This document shows positions 44,449 to 54,627 of a stretch of 64,000 nt of DNA, piece by piece. The translations under genes were made by a program, and so were the position numbers. Position 1 is the stretch's first letter. Each line of letters begins with the position of its first letter. The notes beneath the pieces are model-generated. The model had not been told where the DNA came from, searched no databases, and worked only from the letters and a program-made list of their open reading frames with translations. This stretch comes from Chitinophagaceae bacterium (GTDB taxonomy: Bacteria > Bacteroidota > Bacteroidia > Chitinophagales > Chitinophagaceae), in NCBI GenBank assembly GCA_017307755.1, contig JAFKGQ010000021.1, forward strand, positions 62,001 to 126,000, given 5' to 3'.

Positions 44449-46527
44449 ATGCCCGGCGTCAAAACCATATTATTTGTCTTTCTGTTCTTCCCTGGCATCC
44501 TGCGTGCCGGGCCATCCGACCCTCTTGGACCTCACTTTGCGTTGATCCCGGCTCCTCAGCGTATCGAGGCGATCAGCGGTCCAGGTTTGCTGTACAGCCA
44601 GCTGCTCACGGTCGAGGTAGAAAATACAGACCAGATCCGTCTGTTATCGGACTATCCGGCCAGCCTGCCCGTGCATATTTCAAAAAGACAACAGGACGCT
44701 CCAGGTATGCTCAGCCTGCAAATAGACACTACACTGGACCTTCCTTCTCCGGAAGGATATGTTCTTCGGGTGGCGAACAAACGGGTCGATATCCGGGCGA
44801 AGGGACGGGCCGGGTTATTTTATGCCCTGCAGACCCTGAACCAATTGCTGGAGGACGCCAGGGATCAGGACATAACTATACCTGCCTGTTTAATCACCGA
44901 CTATCCCTCCATCGCCGTGAGGGCCGTTCACCTTGACCTGAAACACCACCTGGACGCAGGCTTTTATTACTATCATATCATCGATGTGCTGGCAAGTATC
45001 AAAGTGAATACGGTATTTTTCGAGTTCGAAGACAAGCTACGTTACCGGAAAGCACCTGCTGTCGCCGCGCCGCAGGCCATTTCCATCGAAGAGTTCGCTG
45101 CGTTAAGCAAATATGCTCACGACCGGTACATAGAGATTAACCCCCTTGTACAGGGGCTGGGGCATGCGTCTTTTATCCTGAAACACGAACAGTATAAGGA
45201 GCTAAGGGACGATCCCGCATCGGACTGGGCTTTTGACCCCATGAACCCCAAGACCTATGCATTACAGTTCGCACTGTATGAAGATGCAATAGCAGCCACC
45301 CCCTACGGAAAATACCTGCACATCGGCGGTGACGAAGTGGGAACACTTGGCAGATCGGCACAAACAAAAAACTCGGGTAGATCGGCTATCGAACTACAAA
45401 TGTACTGGCTGAAAAAAGTGACGGATTTCGCGCAGACGCATCACAGGACTCCTATCTTCTGGGACGATATGGTCTTTAAGCTGTCGGGATTGTACAAAAC
45501 AACCTATGACACGACGATGAACAAGGATACTGTCGTCGCGCTCTGGAAAAAGAACAGCCCGAAACTGGACGCCAACAGCTCTCTTTTCCCGGCCAACTGT
45601 ATCTATATGCGCTGGAACTATGAGAGCCCGAACGCGCTCGGAGATCAACTGGCCATCGACTGGTACAAAGCCCACCACCTTGATGTCATGCCGGCCACTT
45701 CCGCCCAACAATCCTATGCCGTATTGCAGCGCAATCATTCGAATTTTCCATATATCAGGGACTTTTGTCTCATCGCAAAGGCCAAACAACTGGATAAGAT
45801 ACTCTGTACTGTATGGGATGACAGCTCACCCCATTTCGAGACGGTATGGCGGGGACTGTACGATTTTGCCTGGTTCAGTTGGAATGCAGCCGATACCAGT
45901 GAACAGAATGTCCATGCAGCATTTCGCCATCGTTTTTTTGCGCCGGCGCTTGCCGCACAGGAATATGAGTGCAGGGACCTGCTGGAATCGGCCATCACAT
46001 TTTGGGAGACGGCCTTTCTGGAGGAAGGCGACCGGGAAAGCTATTACCCATCCTACAAACTGATGGAACTTCCCACGACAGGGGATAAAGGGAAATGGAG
46101 TCGCCGGTATCAGCAAAAGCTACATGATGCCGCGGCCAGCATGGACATCTACCGCCTGATCAAAGACAGGATCCAACGCTGCATGACGCTGTCCCGGAGG
46201 AACCGCTATGCGCTGGAAATACTGGACCAGATAAATGAATTACAGGGTTACTCAGCCAATCTGCTGTTATTGATAAAAAAGTACGATGAGTCAAACACAG
46301 CAGAAGCCCTTATACAGATCAGGGAATGGGTCAACGGGTTCACCGCTATGCGTACAAAGCTCGAACAGGTATTTGGCAGGACCCGTATGATGGGCAACCC
46401 CGATGGATATATACGGGATACCAACCTGCATCTACACCTGGCCAACGGGACGAACAACACAGACTGGATGTACTATTACGAACTACCCATGAACAGAAAG
46501 ATCGGGGAATGGTTGCGTTCCCGGTAA
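44449..46527 (+). CDS. GH20 beta-N-acetylhexosaminidase (region D copy)
   Basis: A 692-residue exported GH20 enzyme. A signal peptide ends near GILRAG. The GH20b domain occupies about 25-145 and the barrel begins with VRAVHLDLKHH. PLVQGLGHASFI and HIGGDE are clear; the catalytic Asp-Glu pair is at bases 45331-45336. Both the motif order and the unusual PLVQGLGHASFI are shared with the GH20 at 22705, so these are paralogues rather than unrelated GH20 enzymes. It probably removes terminal GlcNAc or GalNAc in the periplasm ahead of deamination by NagB or AgaS. The next gene, SusC, starts 46 bases downstream. Confidence 0.9.
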   Translation: MPGVKTILFVFLFFPGILRAGPSDPLGPHFALIPAPQRIEAISGPGLLYSQLLTVEVENTDQIRLLSDYPASLPVHISKRQQDAPGMLSLQIDTTLDLPSPEGYVLRVANKRVDIRAKGRAGLFYALQTLNQLLEDARDQDITIPACLITDYPSIAVRAVHLDLKHHLDAGFYYYHIIDVLASIKVNTVFFEFEDKLRYRKAPAVAAPQAISIEEFAALSKYAHDRYIEINPLVQGLGHASFILKHEQYKELRDDPASDWAFDPMNPKTYALQFALYEDAIAATPYGKYLHIGGDEVGTLGRSAQTKNSGRSAIELQMYWLKKVTDFAQTHHRTPIFWDDMVFKLSGLYKTTYDTTMNKDTVVALWKKNSPKLDANSSLFPANCIYMRWNYESPNALGDQLAIDWYKAHHLDVMPATSAQQSYAVLQRNHSNFPYIRDFCLIAKAKQLDKILCTVWDDSSPHFETVWRGLYDFAWFSWNAADTSEQNVHAAFRHRFFAPALAAQEYECRDLLESAITFWETAFLEEGDRESYYPSYKLMELPTTGDKGKWSRRYQQKLHDAAASMDIYRLIKDRIQRCMTLSRRNRYALEILDQINELQGYSANLLLLIKKYDESNTAEALIQIREWVNGFTAMRTKLEQVFGRTRMMGNPDGYIRDTNLHLHLANGTNNTDWMYYYELPMNRKIGEWLRSR

Positions 46528-46573
46528 TAAAACGGAAAAAGGCTCTATATTATAAACTACCAAAACTTCGTTT

Positions 46574-49500
46574 ATGCATCGGATTAGAAGTATCTGGAGG
46601 CTCCTCCTGCTCTTGCTGCTCCCCTCCTCTCTACTCGCCCAGACGAGAACGATTTCCGGCACAGTCCGCGACGAAAATGGACGGCCGATGGCCGGCGCTT
46701 CGGCAACTGTTAAGAGATCAGGCGTTGGCGCCAGTACGGACTCCACGGGGAAGTTCTCCATAAAGGCAGCCACGGGCTCGGTCATCGTTCTTTCCGCCGT
46801 CAACTACGAGGACGTATCCATCGTGGTAGGGCAGGCCAGCAATTATAACGTCGTATTTAAACAAAAGGCATCCCAGCTCAACGACGTAATCGTAGTCGGG
46901 TATGGCACTCAGAAGAAGGCAGACCTTACAGGCGCTATTGCTACGGTGGATAAGAAGCTGATTGAGAACAGACCGGTCACCAATTCGGTGGCTGCCCTGC
47001 AAGGTACTTCCCCCGGTCTTATCATTACCCGCTTTAGCGGACAACCGGGAAAAGAGGAATATGCCGCCAATATCCGCGGGTTCTCTTCCATCAATGGAAC
47101 GAATACGGCGCTGGTGCTTATCGACGGCGTCGAAGGCGACCTGACCCTGCTGAACCCCAATGACATCGAATCCATCAGCGTCCTCAAAGACGCGGCAGCG
47201 GTGTCCATCTATGGCGCAAAGGCCGCCGGAGGCGCTATCTTGGTAACGACAAAAAAAGGAACGCCGGACAAGTTGACCGTCACTTATTCAGGTCTTAGGA
47301 CCTTTAACCATGCCTTCGGCATCCCGCAACGGAACCATTCGTGGGAAGATGCGCAGATGCAAAACGAGGCGTTCAAAAATGCCGGCTACAATCCTGCCTA
47401 CACGCAACAGGACCTCGACTATATGAAGGACCCGAATATCAATTATATCGTCAACCCAGCCAACCCCAGCGTATACAAATACTATTACGACCTGAACCAG
47501 ATCAATCTCCTGATGAGGAAGACATCTCTCAGCCAGTCGCACAATATTTCCCTGCGGGGCGGGTCCGATAAAACGCAGTATCTCTTCTCCATCGGATACT
47601 TCGACCAGAACGGTGTCTTTACCCTCGGGCCGGACGGCACAAAACGGTACAACGCCCGGCTTAATATCAATACACGGCTGAGCAAGATCTTCAGCATCGA
47701 TGCCAGAGTGGCATATGCGCAGACCCATACCATGTCCCCCAGCGGCGATACCTACCAGGACTATGGGCTGCTCTACGGTATTTACCAGCTAAGAATGATC
47801 TATCCCATTTTCCTCCCGGGATCAAACAATACGAAATATGCCCGCGCCAGCAGCGCCCCTACAACCTACCAGATCCTAAAGGACGGGGGATATACGGAGG
47901 ACCTCCGTCATAACCTGGACGGCGTGTTTACGTTAAAAGCCGAGAATTTTATAAAGGGCCTCTCGGCACGGCTGATCTACGCGCCACAGGTGACATTTGT
48001 AGCAAACAATAGCTTTCGAAAGACCATACCGCTGTATGACATCGGACCGGAGCCGACAAAGTACATCTTTAATCCGAACTCATTTACAAAGACCAGGGAT
48101 ATTATGGACAGGACCAATCTGCAAGCGCTCGTAGACTATGATCTCGAGCTGGCCTCCGTCCATCACTTCCATTTGCTGGGAGGCTATCAATATCAGTATT
48201 TTCATGCGGACACGACCATGGCCACCGCAAGCGCCCTGATCTCGAACGACCTTCCTTCCCTGAATCTCAGCGGCGACCCTACGGTACCTCCTACAGTAGG
48301 CGACAATGTCCAGACCAGCGCCCTGATCTCCTGGTTCGGGAGGTTTAATTATAACTATGACGGGAAATATTTCTTTGAGGCCACCTTAAGGAATGATGCC
48401 AGCTCCCAGCTGGCGCCGGGGCATAGAAGTCAGTACTTCCCCTCTCTGTCGGCAGCCTGGCGACTGAGCAAAGAAGGCTGGTTTCGGAACGCCCTTCCCA
48501 TATTTGACGAATTCAAGCTAAGGGGATCCTGGGGAAAGCTGGGGAACTCCAATGTGCTGGGCAACTATGATTATATATCCATGTTGAACCAGGGGCCTGC
48601 CTACCCTTTTAACAACAGCAGGAACAACTCGCTGTACCAGGCTGTGCTGGCCTCACCGGAGAAGACATGGGAACGGCTGGCCACCACGGACGGAGGTATC
48701 GATCTGGGTTTGCTGAATCACAGGCTGACAGCCAGCTTTGACTACTATGTCCGTACCAACGAGAACATGCTGGTGGTGGTGAACGCGCCCGCTACCCTTG
48801 GTCTTATCCCAAGCGCAACCAATTCGGCCCGGCTGAGAACAAAAGGTTGGGAAGCAACTATTGGATGGAAGGATAACGCCGGCAAGCTGAACTACTGGTT
48901 CAACTTCAATATATCGGACAATAAGGATGTTGTTACAAAATATGATGGACAGAATGTGATCGCGGAAGGATTAAATACAGTGATCCAGGGAATGCCGGTG
49001 AATTCCATCTATGGGTACATATCGGAGGGCTACTTCAAATCCGATGCGGATGTTGCCGCACATGCATTCCAGGACAACAGAACGGGGGCCGGCGATCTCA
49101 TTTACAAAGACGTGAACAAAGATGGTTTTATCAACGGAGGGCTTAACCGGCCGGACGACCATGGGGATCTCGTATACCTGGGTAATACCTCTCCGCGTTA
49201 CACCTTTGGCCTTAACCTTGGGGTAGAATGGAATGGCTTTGATCTGTCCGCCCTTTTCCAGGGGGTAGGCAGGCGGAACATGCTGATCTACCCGTCCGCC
49301 GTGGTTCCCTTTGTAGATGCATGGAGACAACCCTGGGCCATCAATAAGGACTACTGGACACCGGAACATACCAACGCCCTTTTCCCGCGTCTCTACGTAG
49401 GCGGCACGCAGAATGTGCACACCTCTACAAAATGGGTGCAGAATGCAGCATATATCCGGCTGAAGAACCTGCAGGTGGGTTATACCCTGCCGCAGCGATG

Positions 49501-49669
49501 GACCGGCAAAGTAAAAATTCAGAAAGCACGTATTTTCTTCTCCGGCCAGGATATCTGGGAGCATAGCAAGATGTGGTATAAGTATTTCGACGCGGAAAGC
49601 CCCAACAATGCTGCTTATAACTACCCTTTTTTCCGCAGCTATGCTGCCGGCCTGAACATTACTTTCTAA
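46574..49669 (+). CDS. SusC/RagA TonB-linked outer-membrane transporter (region D)
   Basis: A 1031-residue SusC channel: signal peptide ending in SLLAQ, a carboxypeptidase-D regulatory-like domain at about 25-105 (GRPMAGASATVKRSGVGA), VIVVGYGTQKKADLTGAI, a plug with TALVLIDGVEGD and SIYGAKAAGGAILVTTKKG, and the beta-barrel ending in AAGLNITF. There is no STN domain. It is followed 23 bases later by SusD. Its place inside an operon rather than at the head is less common for SusC; a 46-base gap before it could hold an internal promoter but no box is evident. Confidence 0.94.
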   Translation: MHRIRSIWRLLLLLLLPSSLLAQTRTISGTVRDENGRPMAGASATVKRSGVGASTDSTGKFSIKAATGSVIVLSAVNYEDVSIVVGQASNYNVVFKQKASQLNDVIVVGYGTQKKADLTGAIATVDKKLIENRPVTNSVAALQGTSPGLIITRFSGQPGKEEYAANIRGFSSINGTNTALVLIDGVEGDLTLLNPNDIESISVLKDAAAVSIYGAKAAGGAILVTTKKGTPDKLTVTYSGLRTFNHAFGIPQRNHSWEDAQMQNEAFKNAGYNPAYTQQDLDYMKDPNINYIVNPANPSVYKYYYDLNQINLLMRKTSLSQSHNISLRGGSDKTQYLFSIGYFDQNGVFTLGPDGTKRYNARLNINTRLSKIFSIDARVAYAQTHTMSPSGDTYQDYGLLYGIYQLRMIYPIFLPGSNNTKYARASSAPTTYQILKDGGYTEDLRHNLDGVFTLKAENFIKGLSARLIYAPQVTFVANNSFRKTIPLYDIGPEPTKYIFNPNSFTKTRDIMDRTNLQALVDYDLELASVHHFHLLGGYQYQYFHADTTMATASALISNDLPSLNLSGDPTVPPTVGDNVQTSALISWFGRFNYNYDGKYFFEATLRNDASSQLAPGHRSQYFPSLSAAWRLSKEGWFRNALPIFDEFKLRGSWGKLGNSNVLGNYDYISMLNQGPAYPFNNSRNNSLYQAVLASPEKTWERLATTDGGIDLGLLNHRLTASFDYYVRTNENMLVVVNAPATLGLIPSATNSARLRTKGWEATIGWKDNAGKLNYWFNFNISDNKDVVTKYDGQNVIAEGLNTVIQGMPVNSIYGYISEGYFKSDADVAAHAFQDNRTGAGDLIYKDVNKDGFINGGLNRPDDHGDLVYLGNTSPRYTFGLNLGVEWNGFDLSALFQGVGRRNMLIYPSAVVPFVDAWRQPWAINKDYWTPEHTNALFPRLYVGGTQNVHTSTKWVQNAAYIRLKNLQVGYTLPQRWTGKVKIQKARIFFSGQDIWEHSKMWYKYFDAESPNNAAYNYPFFRSYAAGLNITF

Positions 49670-49692
49670 TCGGGAATGTTAAAAAAAAACTT

Positions 49693-51327
49693 ATGAACGC
49701 TCAATATAAAACGATCCTGGTTTCCCTTACAGCACTCTTGTTTTTTAGCTGTTCAAAAAAATTGGACCAGACCCCGCAGACAGACCTGTCGGACGTGAAC
49801 TTTTGGAAAAATACCAACGACATGAAGCTGGCCTGTAACTATCTTTATTCCCTATTGCCCCCTATCGAGACGCACACGGACGATGTGATGTCGGCAGATG
49901 CCTTTGGGCTAAGCGCCAATACGGTCAGTGATGGCTCCTGGCTGCCACCCGCCACTTCCGACAGCTGGACAAACAACTACAACCTGATCAGGGCTTGCAA
50001 CAATATCCTGGAGAAGTCGGCGCGCGTGGTCGGAGATCAGAACATCATCAATCAGTATCTGGGGGAAACAAGATTCTTCCGCGCCTGGGCCTATTTTGAT
50101 CTGGTCAGGCGGTATGGCGACGTGCCCTTTATCACAAAGACCTTGCAGTTGACCGACACTCTGTTGTATGCCGCAAAAACCAATAGGGCGCTGATCCTGG
50201 ACTCCGTGTACGCCGACCTGGGCTTCGCAGCAGCCCATCTTCCCGCCTCCAATGTGCAGGCAAGCGAAGACTATGGCCGTATCACGAGCACGGCCGCGCT
50301 GGCTTTTACTTCGCGGGTAGCGCTCTTCGAAGGCACACGGATGAAATTCTTTACCCAGACGGGCTTTCAGAACCATTTGCAGAAGGCTATCGCCGCCAGC
50401 GATTCCATCATTGCCTCGGGCAGCAATTCGTTGTTCACCTATTCGGCAAACCCTGACAGCAGCTACTATTTCTTATTCCAATATGCAGGAGAAGGGCAGA
50501 GCAACCCGGAGAATATCCTGGTCCGTATCTATGGGGAGAACCAGATAAATAGCATCTCCTCCAACAATTACACCAGGGCCGTGCTGGACGAGGGACTGCT
50601 GATGCCCACCGGCAACTTCACCTCGGCCTACCTGTACACGGACGGTCTGCCCGCCGGCAAATCGCCTTATTACCAGACTCAGAAGGATACCTACACCGAA
50701 TTTGAGAACAGGGATCCCAGGATGGCAATGACGGTCTTTAACAAAAAATCATGGTATGTATCCGGCTATTATGTCCCTACCTTCGAATATTCCCAGACGG
50801 GTTACCGTTCGTGTAAGTATTATATCGCCGCCGACTGGACTCCCAATGTGAGCTATATCGATAACATCATCATCCGGTATGCAGAAGTGCTGCTGAACAA
50901 CATCGAAGCCCGTCTCGAGCTCAACGGTTCGGTGACGGACCAGGAGCTGGATGCCACACTGAACCTTATCCGGGCCAGGGCAAAAATGCCCAGGCTGACC
51001 AATAATTTTGTCACATCCAACGGATTGGACATGCGCACCGAGATCCGTAGGGAAAGAAGGGTCGAACTGGCTTTTGAAGGATTTCGCTATTGGGACCTTC
51101 TTCGCTGGAAGACGGCAGAAACAGAATTGCCGCAGGCTATTCTTGGAGTGAGGTATTTTCCGAATGAGCAGGGACAGCTGGACAATCCCCATCTTACCGC
51201 GGACAGCACGGTCATCGTGGAGGATGCTTCGAAGCGCCATTTCCGGCCGGACAGGGACTATCTCTGGCCCATACCCACGCAGGAGCTGGGATTAAATAGA
51301 CAATTGACACCTAACCCAAATTGGTAA
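49693..51327 (+). CDS. SusD/RagB family outer-membrane lipoprotein (region D)
   Basis: A 544-residue SusD-type surface lipoprotein. The lipobox cysteine lies in LLFFSCSKK. SusD landmarks include YFDLVRRYGDVPFITK, YAEVLLNNIEARLELNG and ELAFEGFRYWDLLRWK, ending in PNW, a typical RagB end. It is the partner of the SusC ending 23 bases upstream. The next gene starts 8 bases after its stop if the ATG at 51336 is used. Ligand unknown, but the downstream GH88-type domain and hexuronate transporter suggest a uronic acid-containing oligosaccharide. Confidence 0.93.
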   Translation: MNAQYKTILVSLTALLFFSCSKKLDQTPQTDLSDVNFWKNTNDMKLACNYLYSLLPPIETHTDDVMSADAFGLSANTVSDGSWLPPATSDSWTNNYNLIRACNNILEKSARVVGDQNIINQYLGETRFFRAWAYFDLVRRYGDVPFITKTLQLTDTLLYAAKTNRALILDSVYADLGFAAAHLPASNVQASEDYGRITSTAALAFTSRVALFEGTRMKFFTQTGFQNHLQKAIAASDSIIASGSNSLFTYSANPDSSYYFLFQYAGEGQSNPENILVRIYGENQINSISSNNYTRAVLDEGLLMPTGNFTSAYLYTDGLPAGKSPYYQTQKDTYTEFENRDPRMAMTVFNKKSWYVSGYYVPTFEYSQTGYRSCKYYIAADWTPNVSYIDNIIIRYAEVLLNNIEARLELNGSVTDQELDATLNLIRARAKMPRLTNNFVTSNGLDMRTEIRRERRVELAFEGFRYWDLLRWKTAETELPQAILGVRYFPNEQGQLDNPHLTADSTVIVEDASKRHFRPDRDYLWPIPTQELGLNRQLTPNPNW

Positions 51328-51335
51328 ACCAGAGG

Positions 51336-54300
51336 ATGAAACACCGGATACTGTTATTGATTGTCGGACTGACATCGAACTTTGTGTATGGACAGCCGAT
51401 GCGCAAATTGGTGGAAGATGATCTTGTATTTGCCGAAGGGCAATATAAAACCCTCATGCAAAAACTGCCGCCAGGACAGATGCCACGTACCTATGATAAG
51501 ACAGCGGATACGCTGGTGACCAGCGGGTCGGACTGGTGGTGCAGCGGGTTTTATCCGGGCTCCCTTTGGTACTTGTATGAATATTCCCATGACCCGGCGT
51601 TCAAACAGGAGGCTGAACAAAGGATGGAGATCATAGAGCAGGAGAAGAACGATCGCAGCGACCACGATCTTGGTTTCAAATTGATGTGCAGCTATGGAAA
51701 TGCATACCGGATCACCGGGGACCCCGTTTATAAGAAAGTGTTGCTCGATGCCGTACAGTCGCTGATCTCCAGGTTCCGGCCATCCATCCGGAGCATCCAA
51801 TCCTGGGACTCTTCTTCCCGGTACCGTTGTCCCGTCATCATCGACAACCTGATGAACCTGGAATTGCTGGAATGGGGCGATCCCTATGATACGATGGCGA
51901 TCCAGCATGCCAATACGGCGATGCGCAACCATTTTCGGAAAGACTATAGCACCTGGCATGTAGTGGACTATGACCTTCATACAGGCGAACCTTCCCGTAA
52001 GATCACCCGTCAGGGTGCAGCAGATGGTTCCACCTGGAGCAGGGGAGAAGCATGGGCCCTGTATGCCTATACCATGTTGTATCGCTATACCCGTGATCAT
52101 TCTTACCTGTCGCAGGCGGAACATGTCGCCCATTTTATTTTGAGCCATCCCCGGCTGCCCGCAGACGGAGTACCGTATTGGGATTTTGATGCTCCGGGTA
52201 TTCCCAATACATACAGGGATGCCTCTGCCGCCGCAATCATGGCTTCCGCCCTTCTTGAGCTGGGACTTTATACGAAGGCCGTCAATAGTGCCCGTTATGT
52301 CAGCGCCGCGGAAAAAATGTTGCGGTCTTTATCCTCGCCAGCCTACCGGGCCGCCCCGGGGACAAACGGCGGCTTTTTATTAACGCATAGCGTAGGCGCT
52401 CTTCCTTTTGGATCAGAAGTAGACAAGCCCCTGACGTATGCCGACTATTATTTTCTGGAAGCATTGTTGCGATATCGGAATTGGTGGCTCGACAGCGTGC
52501 GTTCTTCCCCATCGTCCCCCGAGCCCCGCTACCTCACCGACACCATGAAGTTCTATGATGGCCGAAGCCTTACCGTCACCGGCCAGTTCCATAACGAAAA
52601 TAACTACCATCGGCTGCCTCAAAAGTATAAGGGAGTCGTAAGGGATCCCGTATGGGGGGAAAGCCTGTCGGCAGCCGGGATATCGATCCGTTTTAGAACA
52701 AATGCGGCGACTTTGCGTCTCAGATGGAAACTGGCCGAATATATAAAGTCATGGAACCTGAACTCCGCGGGGGGAGATGGTTTGGACCTGTATGCTCATA
52801 CGGAAAAAGGCTGGCAATATGTCAATACGGCGCTGGCGAAAGATACGATCAACGAGTTTACCCTTTTGCGAAACAGCGAACCCGTCTACCGGGAATATCT
52901 GCTAAACCTTCCCCTGTACAATTGTGTAACAAGCCTATCCATCGGGGTCAATCAATGGGCGGTCATGAGCGAGCCGTCGGAAAGATACCTCCTGGATAAG
53001 AAACCAGTCGTCTATTATGGCAGCAGCATCGCCCAGGGGGCGTCGGCCAGCCGCCCTGGTCTGGCCTACACGAATCTGATGTCACGCCGCCTGGATAGGA
53101 GCTTTATCAACCTGGGGTTCAGCGGGGAAGGCACTTTTGATGAGTCCGTCGGACAGGCTATGTCGGAGATCGATGCTGCCCTGTATGCCATCGACTGTAC
53201 GCCTAACTCAAAGAAGGAGATCATTTATGATCGGACCGTTGCGCTTGTGCGTCAACTAAAATCCAGGAGGCCGGCAACACCCGTGCTCTTGATCGAAGGG
53301 TATTATTATGACGATGTCGCCTTTGAGAAGGACCGCAATTCGAATATCGATGCCAAAAGAAAGGAACTTCGCCGTGCATATGACACATTGATACGGGCGG
53401 GGATAAAAGGATTGTATTATAAGACGGGGGATGGTCTGACAGGTCATGACCACGAGGGTACTGTGGACGGCGTACATCCGAATGACATCGGTATGCTACG
53501 CTTTGCGGACCAGATGCAGCCGGTGATAAGCAGCATTCTTACAAAACATCCATCCAACACGTCCGTCAACGAATACTATACCCTGGATGACTTTGCCTCC
53601 GTAAAGAAGATCGACGCGCATGTTCATCTCACGGACGAGGTGGACACGGCCTTTGTACGGCAAGCTGAAATGGATAATTTCCGGCTGCTGAACATTAATG
53701 TATATGCCACAAATGGCACGCCGCTGGAAGAACAGCAGGACTTTGCACTGCGCGAGATACGGGCTTTCCCCGGCCGGCTGGCGTATGCGACGGCCTTTTC
53801 GTTAAAGCATTTTAATGACACTGGCTGGCAGCGGGAAGTGATCGCAGGGCTGGAACGCTCTTTCTCGCTCGGCGCCGTCGCCGTAAAGGTTTGGAAAAAT
53901 GTGGGAATGGAATTGAGAGACACAAGTGGTAATCTGGTCCTGATCGACGATCCCCGTTTTGACACGGTGCTGGATTTTATCGCGAAAAAGGGTATTACGC
54001 TGATTGGCCATCTGGGCGAGCACAGGAACTCATGGCTGCCCCTGGACAAGATGACGGTGAAAGGCAACAGGGACTATGCAGCAGCTCATCCCCAGGAATA
54101 CATGTACCTGCATCCGGAACGCCCATCATATGCCACTTATATCCGTGCCAGGGATCATATGCTGGAAAAACATCCGGACTTGACCTTTGTAGGCGCCCAC
54201 CTGGGAAGTCTCGAATGGAGTGTGGATGAACTGGCCAAACGCCTGGATAAATATCCAAATATGGCCGTGGACCTCGCAGAACGTATCTCTCATCTGCAAT

Positions 54301-54617
54301 ACCAGGCCCTAACTCAATGGCAGAAAGTGCATGATTTTTTTATAAAATACCAGGACAGACTTATCTACGGAACAGATATGCGCAACGAGGCCATGGACGT
54401 TGTGAACGAACACATAACAGGGTATGAGGGGTTGAAAAAACATGCGCATGAAGTTTGGCTGCGGCATTGGCGTTTTTTTACGACCGGTGGCGCAATGTCC
54501 GTACCCAAAGTACAGGGAGTGTTCAACGGGATGAGGCTGCCACGACAGGTAGTGGATAAAATCTATTTTAACAACGCATTGAAATGGTACCCCGGGCTGT
54601 CGGGGAAGATCAATTAA
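51336..54617 (+). CDS. Three-domain exported fusion: GH88-like, SGNH hydrolase, amidohydrolase
   Basis: This 1093-residue exported protein (signal peptide ending in VYGQ) joins three enzyme-like units. Residues 25-385 match GH88/GH105 unsaturated glucuronyl hydrolases (GSDWWCSGFYPGSLWYLYE, STWSRGEAWALYAYTM, DASAAAIMASALLEL). Residues 400-550 are a beta-rich N-terminal domain followed by an SGNH esterase at 556-735 (Ser564 in YGSSIAQG, Asp711 and His714 in DGVHPND). Residues 745-1090 match the amidohydrolase at 37760: metal residues His762, His764, His892, His955 and Asp1014. Single-domain versions of each are known; this chain of three is unusual. It could take an acylated unsaturated uronide through several steps. 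I used ATG 51336; a TTG at 51321 is also in frame. Confidence 0.85.
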   Translation: MKHRILLLIVGLTSNFVYGQPMRKLVEDDLVFAEGQYKTLMQKLPPGQMPRTYDKTADTLVTSGSDWWCSGFYPGSLWYLYEYSHDPAFKQEAEQRMEIIEQEKNDRSDHDLGFKLMCSYGNAYRITGDPVYKKVLLDAVQSLISRFRPSIRSIQSWDSSSRYRCPVIIDNLMNLELLEWGDPYDTMAIQHANTAMRNHFRKDYSTWHVVDYDLHTGEPSRKITRQGAADGSTWSRGEAWALYAYTMLYRYTRDHSYLSQAEHVAHFILSHPRLPADGVPYWDFDAPGIPNTYRDASAAAIMASALLELGLYTKAVNSARYVSAAEKMLRSLSSPAYRAAPGTNGGFLLTHSVGALPFGSEVDKPLTYADYYFLEALLRYRNWWLDSVRSSPSSPEPRYLTDTMKFYDGRSLTVTGQFHNENNYHRLPQKYKGVVRDPVWGESLSAAGISIRFRTNAATLRLRWKLAEYIKSWNLNSAGGDGLDLYAHTEKGWQYVNTALAKDTINEFTLLRNSEPVYREYLLNLPLYNCVTSLSIGVNQWAVMSEPSERYLLDKKPVVYYGSSIAQGASASRPGLAYTNLMSRRLDRSFINLGFSGEGTFDESVGQAMSEIDAALYAIDCTPNSKKEIIYDRTVALVRQLKSRRPATPVLLIEGYYYDDVAFEKDRNSNIDAKRKELRRAYDTLIRAGIKGLYYKTGDGLTGHDHEGTVDGVHPNDIGMLRFADQMQPVISSILTKHPSNTSVNEYYTLDDFASVKKIDAHVHLTDEVDTAFVRQAEMDNFRLLNINVYATNGTPLEEQQDFALREIRAFPGRLAYATAFSLKHFNDTGWQREVIAGLERSFSLGAVAVKVWKNVGMELRDTSGNLVLIDDPRFDTVLDFIAKKGITLIGHLGEHRNSWLPLDKMTVKGNRDYAAAHPQEYMYLHPERPSYATYIRARDHMLEKHPDLTFVGAHLGSLEWSVDELAKRLDKYPNMAVDLAERISHLQYQALTQWQKVHDFFIKYQDRLIYGTDMRNEAMDVVNEHITGYEGLKKHAHEVWLRHWRFFTTGGAMSVPKVQGVFNGMRLPRQVVDKIYFNNALKWYPGLSGKIN

Positions 54618-54627
54618 AATCACCTCT

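Noticed and set aside
51336..54617. Possibility that the three-domain protein is three genes joined by sequencing error
   Set aside because: The frame is continuous with linkers at about residues 385-400 and 735-745 and no frameshift is needed. The stand-alone amidohydrolase has a signal peptide that the fused domain lacks, which fits a real fusion. It cannot be excluded without reads.
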